14,286 bases of DNA from contig JAFOHW010000018.1 of NCBI GenBank assembly GCA_017421685.1, positions 1 through 14,286 on the forward strand, read 5' to 3'. The stretch comes from Candidatus Saccharimonadota bacterium. Its GTDB lineage: Bacteria > Patescibacteriota > Saccharimonadia > Saccharimonadales > Saccharimonadaceae. Positions 6,995 through 13,897 of the stretch are shown in pieces. The translations under genes were made by a program, and so were the position numbers. The notes under the pieces are model-generated. The model did not search any database and had not been told where the DNA came from. It was given only the letters and a program-made list of their open reading frames with translations. How positions within the stretch are numbered: position 1 is the first letter of the stretch; the number at the start of each line of letters is the position of its first letter.

Positions 6995-7944
6995 GATTTT
7001 TTATAATAATGATTTTCTATTTCAGTCCCGAGCTTCTTTATATCGCGAAATGAAACTTTATTTGTCATAACAACAATAATGAAATGTCTGTTCTCTTCCG
7101 GAAATTCAACAATTGCCGAATCGTGATAAATATTCCAAAACTTATCTTCAGAATTGTAATCCCAGCCAACCTTATTATAAACTTTAGCTTTCGAAAAACC
7201 ACTAGGCAAACCTTGCCTCCAATCATACTCAGTTGCAGGTTGATTCAAGAACGAATCTTTCATTTTTTCGACCAATGCCTCATCCGTGATATCAGAATGA
7301 TAATAATATATTTTCATCATTTTCATGACATCTTTCGGATTCGACGACAGTTTTGAAATTGTCGAATCTTTAATGCCGAAATCGTTTTCCAAAATTTTAT
7401 CAAGTTTAGTCTGGCCAATCTTCTTCCAAATCGTCTCCGCGCAGACCGAATTCGATTCTCGAATCGCTAAGTCCAAACATTCCAATATCGTTTTGCCAGT
7501 CGTCCCCGCTTTTTCGTCTGATTTCCATTCCCCATTTTGAATCCTGCGATATCCTTCATAAACTACGAACAATTTATATATAGAGGCCGTACCATAATCA
7601 TCCTCAGGATGATAAGAGCCGATCGTTTCATCTCTGTCCAAATCATAAATTAATACACTTTTTCTTCCCCCAGTACTCTTTACCCAAGAATCAATGACGG
7701 ATTGAAAATCTATTCTTTCATATTTCGCCTCTGTTTTTGCGGAATTTTCGGACGCGCCTTCTTCTGTATTTTCAGTAGATATAGAACTGTCCGATTCTTC
7801 GGTTCTTTCTGTCGTAGACGGAGCAATCATTACTCCAAGGATAATCGACAATGTAATTGTCAGAACAGCAAAAAGTAGGGATAAGACAACCGGGGAATTT
7901 CGTCTTCTTACGGATGGACCGATATCAATCTGTTTAAGAACCAT
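6991..7944 (-). CDS. Membrane-anchored serine hydrolase of the beta-lactamase/PBP-like fold
   Basis: A 317-residue protein with basic N-terminus, membrane segment about 19-40, Ser/Glu-rich linker (43-72) and a class A beta-lactamase-like catalytic domain (about 78-317). The three active-site motifs are visible: S121-I-Y-K124 after GTA, S164-N-S166 for the SxN loop, and K258-V-G260 in place of the usual KTG. I cannot find a clear omega loop with the Glu that class A lactamases use for deacylation. A wall-related peptidase or a non-lactamase homologue is therefore more likely than antibiotic resistance. The ATG at 7944 is chosen because GAGGAGG lies 4 bases upstream, although that places the start 37 bases inside the upstream CapA gene. 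The two are clearly one transcription unit. Confidence 0.83.
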   Translation of the reverse strand: MVLKQIDIGPSVRRRNSPVVLSLLFAVLTITLSIILGVMIAPSTTERTEESDSSISTENTEEGASENSAKTEAKYERIDFQSVIDSWVKSTGGRKSVLIYDLDRDETIGSYHPEDDYGTASIYKLFVVYEGYRRIQNGEWKSDEKAGTTGKTILECLDLAIRESNSVCAETIWKKIGQTKLDKILENDFGIKDSTISKLSSNPKDVMKMMKIYYYHSDITDEALVEKMKDSFLNQPATEYDWRQGLPSGFSKAKVYNKVGWDYNSEDKFWNIYHDSAIVEFPEENRHFIIVVMTNKVSFRDIKKLGTEIENHYYKKS

Positions 7945-9368
7945 TCCGCCTCCTCTTTATCTAATAGCCCAGTTTTCATATCATTGTCATAAGCCGTCGG
8001 GAAAATCTTAGTTTGTAGTAATTTCCCATTATAGAAATAGTGTCCCAGAACGAGACTCCTCGTCGTTCCTGGCCACCAAACCTGGTCGAAGAATAAATTA
8101 CCGAGCCCATAATAAATTACTCCATCCCCATACAATTCAAAAGTTTGAGGTTGGTGCGCCGAGGTCCCGACAACCATATCCGCTCCGAGATCGATTAAAT
8201 GCCGAAAGAACCCGACCTGGTCCCCTGCCGAAGAGTTCGCGTAATCGCAAGTCGCATCCTCGGTTTTAGAGACATACGCACTACATTCATAGTACTGGAC
8301 ATCGACTATAACAAAATCTCCTCGCTCCTTTGCTGAATTAATTTCCGAAACTGCATTTTCTTCATAATATTGGTTTGCCCCCGGCGTATCGCCATGTGTT
8401 GCTCCTCCGGTAGACTGATTGTAGGCTAAAAACGTAATCCCAGTATTTTTCTCATTAATCTCTAGTGGTCTTGAAGCTTCTTCTGAATTTTTTCCGCCCC
8501 CAACAACTTGAATCCCTAACGAGTCGTAAGTATCAATCGTGTCGATTGCTGACTGATTCCCGCAGTCTTGATTATGGTTCCCGGTTAATTCCACAATATC
8601 TAACCCGATTGAAGTTAAAGTATTTATGAATCGTTTATCCGAACAGATATTTTTCGAATTAGCCGAATCTGAAAATGACGATTCGTTAGAGGTATGCGTT
8701 AAATCAAAACCAGAAAGAAAATCAGAAATTTTCTTCGAAAAGAAAGTTGCATCCCCGGAAACTTCGCTTAGCTTCTGATTCATCCCTCGACTCAACGCCG
8801 TAACCCCAGTTTGCGCAAAAGTCAAAACTGAAGCCTCATCCGGAAAAGTCTTTTTAAATTCTGATTCAACCAACGGAGCAATTTCCTCGTCAAATTTCTC
8901 CGACTCAAAAATAATTTTCCTAAATTTTGCCCCAGATTTAAAATCATCTAAATAATATTTGCCGTTAATCGATAATAATTTTTTACTAAAATCTAGTTCT
9001 GAAACCGGAATCCACTCGTATTCTTCTTCCGAGATCTCTTCGATATCACTTTTTTCATCGTAAAAATCTCCAACCGGAACCGAAATCTGGTATAAATACT
9101 CGCCGTCATTAATTTCGCCTAGAGTTTCGCTTTCTTCCGCCCGAATCGTTACGTCTTTACTCAAAGTAATTTCGTCAGTAAAAATCTGATTTAAAGCCGC
9201 TAACTCTTCCTCGTTTAAACTTTCGTCGTAATGTACGACCCCAGGAACAAAGAACAACCCAGTCTTAGTGAAGAATTGGATTCCTAAAAACACAACTAAA
9301 AAAACTAAGAGAAAAATAACCGCACGGTTCAATAAGAAATTATTTCGATTTCTTTTCCTACGGGCCAT
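7908..9368 (-). CDS. CapA-family (PGA_cap) metallophosphatase-like membrane-anchored protein
   Basis: A 486-residue protein with Arg-rich start, membrane segment about 15-33, an N-terminal region of about 140 residues that I do not recognise, and a CapA/PGA_cap domain from about 180. Recognisable elements: FAQTGVTALSRGM (184-196), SGDATFFSKK with LTHTSNESSFS (about 204-233), LTGNHNQDCG (261-270), IVDVQYYECSAY (354-365), GTSAHQPQ (401-408) and YGLGNLFFDQ (420-429). CapA proteins have a calcineurin-like fold and take part in poly-gamma-glutamate capsule or related envelope work. The first metal motif, normally GD followed by small residues, reads QTGVTAL here, so that Asp is absent. No capB or capC is nearby, so a capsule role is not supported. 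The start ATG at 9368 follows a TATAAT by exactly 6 bases without a Shine-Dalgarno, implying a leaderless message. Confidence 0.85.
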   Translation of the reverse strand: MARRKRNRNNFLLNRAVIFLLVFLVVFLGIQFFTKTGLFFVPGVVHYDESLNEEELAALNQIFTDEITLSKDVTIRAEESETLGEINDGEYLYQISVPVGDFYDEKSDIEEISEEEYEWIPVSELDFSKKLLSINGKYYLDDFKSGAKFRKIIFESEKFDEEIAPLVESEFKKTFPDEASVLTFAQTGVTALSRGMNQKLSEVSGDATFFSKKISDFLSGFDLTHTSNESSFSDSANSKNICSDKRFINTLTSIGLDIVELTGNHNQDCGNQSAIDTIDTYDSLGIQVVGGGKNSEEASRPLEINEKNTGITFLAYNQSTGGATHGDTPGANQYYEENAVSEINSAKERGDFVIVDVQYYECSAYVSKTEDATCDYANSSAGDQVGFFRHLIDLGADMVVGTSAHQPQTFELYGDGVIYYGLGNLFFDQVWWPGTTRSLVLGHYFYNGKLLQTKIFPTAYDNDMKTGLLDKEEAEWFLNRLISVHP

Positions 9369-9403
9369 ACAATCATTATATGATATAATTACTTCATGTT
9401 CAA
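9369..9403 (-). promoter_or_regulatory. Leaderless promoter of the CapA-family gene
   Basis: On the minus strand TTGAAC (9403-9398) and TATAAT (9380-9375) are separated by 17 bases, a good sigma70-type layout. The sequence GATTGT then leads straight to the ATG at 9368. The expected first transcribed base coincides with the A of the ATG. The -35 lies within the first codons of the divergent GH97 gene. Confidence 0.6.
9381..9398 (+). promoter_or_regulatory. Leaderless extended -10 promoter of the GH97 gene
   Basis: TGATATAAT at 9381-9389 is an extended -10. TACTTC (6 bases) separates it from the ATG at 9396, so transcription is expected to begin on the ATG. There is no Shine-Dalgarno and no good -35. 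Only 3 bases separate this hexamer from that of the opposite promoter. Confidence 0.6.
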
Positions 9404-11357
9404 GTGGGCAAACTGGTTCGGGGGCAACGAGGCTGAGAAAGAAATTTTTTCTCCAAACAAAAAAATAAAATGTCGTTTTATCCTACGTTCCGGAAAAATC
9501 TTCTACATGATAAAGAAAAACGACGAAATCGTCGTAAATGAATCCGGTCTCGGCTTTTTAATTTGCGGAGAAAACCCGCTAAAAGACAACTTCTATCTCA
9601 TCAGAACTCAGACTAAAACTCATAAAGAAACCTTCGAGATGCTCTGGGGTGAGGATAGATTTATCAAGAACAATTATGAGGAAGCCGTTTTTTACCTCTC
9701 TGAGAAAAAAGAACCAAGAAGGATTTTTACGCTTCGTTTCCGAATCTTTGACGACGGCGTCGCTTTTCGCTACGAAATCCCCGCCCAGCCAAAATTCCGT
9801 CAAATCTCAATAAAAGACGAATTAACAGAATTCAATATTAACAATGATTCCCTCGCTTGGAAAATCCCCGCTTATCAGCCCGATCGTTACGAATATAATT
9901 ATGAAAAATGCCAAGTTAAGGATTTAAGATCGTTCGTCCATACCCCGCTAACGCTAAAAACCGAAAATGGTTATTATCTCGCAATCCACGAAGCAGCTCT
10001 TTATAATTATGGCTCAATGACTTTAAAACTAAATGAAGATGGAAAACTAAAATCCGATATAACTCCGTTGTCCGATGGAACTCGTGCCCACGTCGAACTC
10101 CCATTCGAAACTCCTTGGCGCTTAATCATGATAGGAGACTCCGCTATTGAATTAACAAAAAATCGCCTAATTTACGCCCTAAACGATCCCCCAAAAGAAA
10201 ACTTCAGCTGGGTTAAAACGATAAAATTTATCGGGATTTGGTGGGCAATGTATGTTGGCGAATGGACCTGGGCTCCCGGCGAACGCCATGGCGCGACAAC
10301 AGAACATGCGAAAGAATATATTGATTCGGCTGTTCGGCTCGGAATTTCCGGACTCCTGATCGAGGGCTGGAATGAAGGATGGGAAGGCGATTGGCTCGAA
10401 AACGGCATTAATAACAGTTTTACGATTTCTACTCCGGACTTCGACCTCGAAGAAGTAACTAGATATGCTAGACGTAATAAAATCGAAATTATCGGTCATC
10501 ACGAGACCGTCGGTTTCATCGACAACTACGAACGCCAGCTAGAATCCGCCTATGACTATTACGCCAGGAACGGCATCCATTACATAAAAACTGGTTATGC
10601 CGGAAGCATGATGTTAATAAACGGACGACGCGAATACCATCATTCCCAACTCGGCGTAAACCATTACCAAAAAACCGTCGAACTCGCTTCGAAAAAACAT
10701 ATCTGTCTAGACATCCACGAACCAATCAAAGGTACTGGAATCGAAAGAACCTGGCCAAATCTCCTCTCTAGAGAAGGTGCTCGCGGGCAAGAATACGAAG
10801 GCGGGGCCTTGAGCCCTTCCCATGCCTGTTTTCTACCATATACACGATTATTGTCGGGCGGGATGGATTACACTAGCGGAATTTTCGACCTCGCAAACAA
10901 CGTAAAACGTATCGCAACAACGCTCGCCCGCCAACTTGCTTACTTTATTACCATTTATTCCGGAATGAGCATGGCTTCCGATCGCCCATTTATCTACGAA
11001 GAACAATTCAGAACAGAGTTCAATTTTATCAAATCTGTTCCGACAAATTTTGAAAAAACTGTACCTCTAGCTGGAGAAATTGGCGAATATTATATTGTTG
11101 CAAGAAAAGACCGTGATTCCGAAGACTGGTATCTTGGCGGAGTAACTAATGAAGATAGTCGGCGCATTAATCTTAGCCTGGATTTTCTAGATAATGAAGA
11201 ATACGAAGCCGAAATTTTCTCCGATGGCAAGAATTCTCACTACCGCGATAATCAATTTGAAATAGTCCATGAAAAAACTAAACTAAAAAAATCCGATTCC
11301 CTAAACCTATATTTAGCTCCGGGAGGCGGATTCGCTATTCACCTCAAAAAACTTTAA
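9396..11357 (+). CDS. GH97 family alpha-glucosidase, inverting type, apparently cytosolic
   Basis: A 653-residue protein matching glycoside hydrolase family 97 over its full length. It has an N-terminal beta-sandwich (about 15-265, starting SPNKKIKCRFIL), a (beta/alpha)8 barrel (about 270-545), and a C-terminal beta domain (about 555-653). By motif comparison with SusB of Bacteroides, E370 (HHET) and E466 (GQEYE) fit the two bases of the inverting group, E442 (HEP) the general acid, and E460 (SREGARG) and E199 (IHEAAL) calcium ligands. It should release glucose from alpha-linked glucans. There is no signal peptide or membrane segment, whereas family members in Bacteroidota are usually exported, so it probably works on imported or stored oligosaccharides. 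No transporter or other sugar gene lies beside it. It ends 6 bases before the convergent sortase gene. The start is fixed by the -10 spacing and by the family N-terminus. Confidence 0.92.
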   Translation: MFKWANWFGGNEAEKEIFSPNKKIKCRFILRSGKIFYMIKKNDEIVVNESGLGFLICGENPLKDNFYLIRTQTKTHKETFEMLWGEDRFIKNNYEEAVFYLSEKKEPRRIFTLRFRIFDDGVAFRYEIPAQPKFRQISIKDELTEFNINNDSLAWKIPAYQPDRYEYNYEKCQVKDLRSFVHTPLTLKTENGYYLAIHEAALYNYGSMTLKLNEDGKLKSDITPLSDGTRAHVELPFETPWRLIMIGDSAIELTKNRLIYALNDPPKENFSWVKTIKFIGIWWAMYVGEWTWAPGERHGATTEHAKEYIDSAVRLGISGLLIEGWNEGWEGDWLENGINNSFTISTPDFDLEEVTRYARRNKIEIIGHHETVGFIDNYERQLESAYDYYARNGIHYIKTGYAGSMMLINGRREYHHSQLGVNHYQKTVELASKKHICLDIHEPIKGTGIERTWPNLLSREGARGQEYEGGALSPSHACFLPYTRLLSGGMDYTSGIFDLANNVKRIATTLARQLAYFITIYSGMSMASDRPFIYEEQFRTEFNFIKSVPTNFEKTVPLAGEIGEYYIVARKDRDSEDWYLGGVTNEDSRRINLSLDFLDNEEYEAEIFSDGKNSHYRDNQFEIVHEKTKLKKSDSLNLYLAPGGGFAIHLKKL

Positions 11358-11363
11358 TTTTAA

Positions 11364-11855
11364 CTATTCCGAAACTGCTTTTATCAATAACCGATGTGTC
11401 GCGTCTCCCCCATCCAGTAATTCTCCCGCACAAGTCATAATAATAATCGTGTCTTTTTCGGTACTCGATAAAATTTCACTCATACTGATCTTTGCTTTTT
11501 CGAGCATATCTATCGAAGTGACGCGGTAGCTTTTGTCATCATATTTGAGCATCTCATTTAATTTGACTTTATGAAGCTCCTTAAACACGGTAGTTGAATG
11601 CCCAATTAGAAACGTTTTATTCTCTGCATTTGAAAAACTCCCGACGATTGTATCTGGTGTATCTAATTTCCCATCCCTTAGCTCTAAAGTCGTGACATCC
11701 GAAACTAAACCAATACTCGGGATAGTTAATTTTGACGAAATCTCATACTGAACCGCTTCCGCCGGCCTAAGACCAATTATGAGATAAACCGCAAAAAACA
11801 GGAAATATAATCCTACAAAAACGGTTTTTGGACTCAACTTTCGTTTAAGCTCCAC
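11364..11855 (-). CDS. Sortase (cysteine transpeptidase), small class D/F-like
   Basis: A 163-residue protein with basic start, one membrane segment (about 11-29) and a sortase domain from about residue 41 (KLTIPSIGL). The catalytic triad is complete: H86 in LIGHSTT, C142 in IIMTCAGE, and R155 in THRLLIKA. The order and spacing are normal; at 163 residues it is at the short end of the family. Sortases join wall or pilin substrates carrying an LPXTG-type signal to an amino group outside the membrane. No encoded protein in this window shows such a signal at a visible C-terminus. The lipase-like protein, whose C-terminus is missing, is a possible client. The start is GTG at 11855 with AAGGAGG 5 bases upstream. 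I cannot assign the class with certainty. Confidence 0.9.
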   Translation of the reverse strand: MELKRKLSPKTVFVGLYFLFFAVYLIIGLRPAEAVQYEISSKLTIPSIGLVSDVTTLELRDGKLDTPDTIVGSFSNAENKTFLIGHSTTVFKELHKVKLNEMLKYDDKSYRVTSIDMLEKAKISMSEILSSTEKDTIIIMTCAGELLDGGDATHRLLIKAVSE

Positions 11856-11860
11856 ACTCT

Positions 11861-11882
11861 CCTCCTTGAAACCATTTTATCA
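11861..11882 (-). promoter_or_regulatory. Extended -10 promoter and ribosome-binding site of the sortase gene
   Basis: On the minus strand TGATAAAAT spans 11882-11874 and AAGGAGG spans 11867-11861. The leader would be about 12 to 13 bases, carrying the Shine-Dalgarno and then the GTG at 11855. No clear -35. Confidence 0.5.
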
Positions 11883-11923
11883 TAAACATTTTTAAAAATA
11901 TACTATTTTTTTGAAAAATCTTA

Positions 11924-11941
11924 TGTTAAAATAAAATTATG
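11924..11941 (+). promoter_or_regulatory. Leaderless extended -10 promoter of the FISUMP gene
   Basis: TGTTAAAAT at 11924-11932 followed by 6 bases (AAAATT) and the ATG at 11939. The expected first transcribed base is the A of the ATG, and no Shine-Dalgarno is present. The same 6-base spacing is seen at both starts in the 9369-9395 gap. Confidence 0.55.
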
Positions 11942-13810
11942 ATTAGTCAGAACGAGGTGATTTTTAAATTAAATAAAATATCTACATTATCAACAATAAC
12001 ACTCATTATATTAACGCTTTTGTTGTTGATGATCCTAACTTCAGAGTCAGCAGTCGCTGATATTCCTCTAGTTTCCGACATCCAACTCTCTGTCCCAATC
12101 TCTTGCAACATGACTAGCACAGTAGATACGGCTCATAACGCGATAATCCCAAACGGAACGTATGAAGCAGATATTGGACAAACAACCCTGAAAGTCCTTT
12201 GTAATGATTCTGAAGGTTTTTCGATCTACGCTATTGGCTATACTGGAGAAACTTATGGTACGACGACACTGGTCGGACAAAACCAAGGCGGAGTAATTAA
12301 TACTGGAACTAATACTTCAAGCGGAGATTCGTCTTGGGCTATGAAATTGACTAAAGTCACAGATACTTCAGAAGCCTATCAACCAAACAACCTAACAATC
12401 ACAAACTCTTTTGATGATTATCATATTGTCCCGAGTAGTTATACTCAGGTAGCTAGCTATACTTCTTCTACCGACGCAACTCTGGGCTCTAAGTTAAGAG
12501 CAACTTATGTCGTCTATGCTTCAGGAACTCAGCTTGCGGATACGTATAATGGAAAGGTTAAATACACATTAGTGCATCCGTATGACGCGGGAGCTCCTCC
12601 CCAACCAGTAGTTACAAATTCCGGGTATATCAGTTATAACCCTAACGCGAGCGGAGTAACTGATTCTATGGGGGATCAGAGTATTTCAAGTACGGACGCG
12701 TCAGCTAAGCTTTGGGCAACCAATTTCAGGCGACAAGGATACGGCTTTGCCGGATGGAGCGACCAATTTGATTATGACTTAAATAGCAGTAACAACACAG
12801 GGCATATCTATGGGCCCAATGAGACAATTACTTTTACTGCCGGACAATATTCCGGGGATAATCCAGGGCTCTCACTTTACGCTGTCTGGGTTAAGTCAGC
12901 CGGTAATCTCCAAGGTTGGACTGGATGTTCTAGCCTTGAACCCGGAAAAGTTACTGCTTTAACCGATACGCGAGATAACGATACTTATGCTGTAGCAAAA
13001 TTATCTGACGGCAAATGCTGGATGATAGAAAACTTAAGACTAGACACGGCAAATTCATTAGATAAAACAAAATCTAGTACCGGGAATTATGGTGGAAAAT
13101 TTTCGGGACTAGCCGATCCGGAAATGAATAGTCTTAATGGGACTACCCCAGTAGTGGCAAATAGTAGATACAAATCTGATGGCTCTGGCGATGAGTATGA
13201 TACTACCCTCGGAACCTTGACAGATATAGGTACAGAAATCTCTCCAGCATATAGAATGCCCAGATACCGTAATGACAATACCAGTACCGACAGTAATCTA
13301 AGCCCCAATATAAATGTAGCTAATATGACTAGTATAGACCAAAATATCTATAGTTATGGTAATTACTACTCCTGGCATGCCGCCATAGCTGATACTACCC
13401 CATATACACAAAATAACACTAACGTGAATACCTCCCTTTGTCCTTTAGGATGGAGGCTACCGAAAGGAGGGAACAAGTCTAACGAAGCCAATAATGAAAT
13501 TTGGGGCCTAGTAGTAAATGGGATAAATGGAGGAACTAAGCCGGCTAACTATAGCAGTCAAAATCCATACTATACCGGAGTCGCCGAAGCTGGTCCAGTA
13601 GATGAAAAAATTAGAACTTGGCCAAACAACTTTGTCCATTCAGGATTTACTGGATCTAACCGAGGGGCTCGCGGATACTACTGGTCTTCCGCTACATACG
13701 ACGGTAGTGGCGCATATACGCTACGTTTCTATAATTCAACTGTATATCCAGGGACATATTTCAATAATAAGTACGGTGGTAGCACTATTCGTTGTGTCAC
13801 TGGCTCTTAA
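11939..13810 (+). CDS. Secreted or anchored surface protein with InlB-type repeat and FISUMP domain
   Basis: A 623-residue protein. Residues 13-40 are a long hydrophobic signal or anchor, with a possible cleavage site after SAVA. Residues about 45-215 form a Ser/Thr/Asn-rich beta domain (C56 and C88 could pair). Residues about 228-318 look like an InlB/Flg_new-type repeat: ISYNPNASG at the start, FRRQGYGFAGWSDQ in the middle and LSLYAVW at the end. Residues 325-623 match the FISUMP (Fibrobacter succinogenes major paralogous) domain. The typical phrases are present: YAVAKLSDGKCWMIENLRLD, SLCPLGWRLPKGG, GYYWSSATYDGSGAYTLRF and STIRCV. Cys pairs 330/360 and 501/619 suit disulfides in an outside protein. 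The fold resembles C-type lectin/formylglycine-enzyme proteins, so binding to a host or partner surface is a reasonable guess. No LPXTG is seen. I know this type of FISUMP architecture as common in Saccharibacteria. Confidence 0.85.
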   Translation: MISQNEVIFKLNKISTLSTITLIILTLLLLMILTSESAVADIPLVSDIQLSVPISCNMTSTVDTAHNAIIPNGTYEADIGQTTLKVLCNDSEGFSIYAIGYTGETYGTTTLVGQNQGGVINTGTNTSSGDSSWAMKLTKVTDTSEAYQPNNLTITNSFDDYHIVPSSYTQVASYTSSTDATLGSKLRATYVVYASGTQLADTYNGKVKYTLVHPYDAGAPPQPVVTNSGYISYNPNASGVTDSMGDQSISSTDASAKLWATNFRRQGYGFAGWSDQFDYDLNSSNNTGHIYGPNETITFTAGQYSGDNPGLSLYAVWVKSAGNLQGWTGCSSLEPGKVTALTDTRDNDTYAVAKLSDGKCWMIENLRLDTANSLDKTKSSTGNYGGKFSGLADPEMNSLNGTTPVVANSRYKSDGSGDEYDTTLGTLTDIGTEISPAYRMPRYRNDNTSTDSNLSPNINVANMTSIDQNIYSYGNYYSWHAAIADTTPYTQNNTNVNTSLCPLGWRLPKGGNKSNEANNEIWGLVVNGINGGTKPANYSSQNPYYTGVAEAGPVDEKIRTWPNNFVHSGFTGSNRGARGYYWSSATYDGSGAYTLRFYNSTVYPGTYFNNKYGGSTIRCVTGS

Positions 13811-13897
13811 TATTTATAAGTTTCGATACTCGCAAAATCAATAAACACAAAAAACCATCAAAAATAAAATGAATAATTATTCTCCCCCCAAAAAATC
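13811..13897. other. Convergent intergenic spacer without clear terminator
   Basis: 87 A-rich bases between the FISUMP stop and the cysS stop. The only structure is a 12-base perfect palindrome GAATAATTATTC (13871-13882), followed on the minus strand by a T-rich stretch. Its A/T stem is too weak for me to call an intrinsic terminator. Confidence 0.3.

Noticed and set aside
6985..7005. T-run after the CAP stop as intrinsic terminator
   Set aside because: A run of T is present but I find no GC-rich hairpin before it, and the bases are part of the coding end of the convergent gene.
10179..10502. Minus-strand open frames inside the GH97 gene
   Set aside because: The GH97 frame keeps family motifs throughout this interval, so the opposite frames are shadows.
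13871..13882. Palindrome GAATAATTATTC as terminator or operator
   Set aside because: An all but A/T palindrome is expected by chance in such a spacer, and its short stem would be too unstable for termination.
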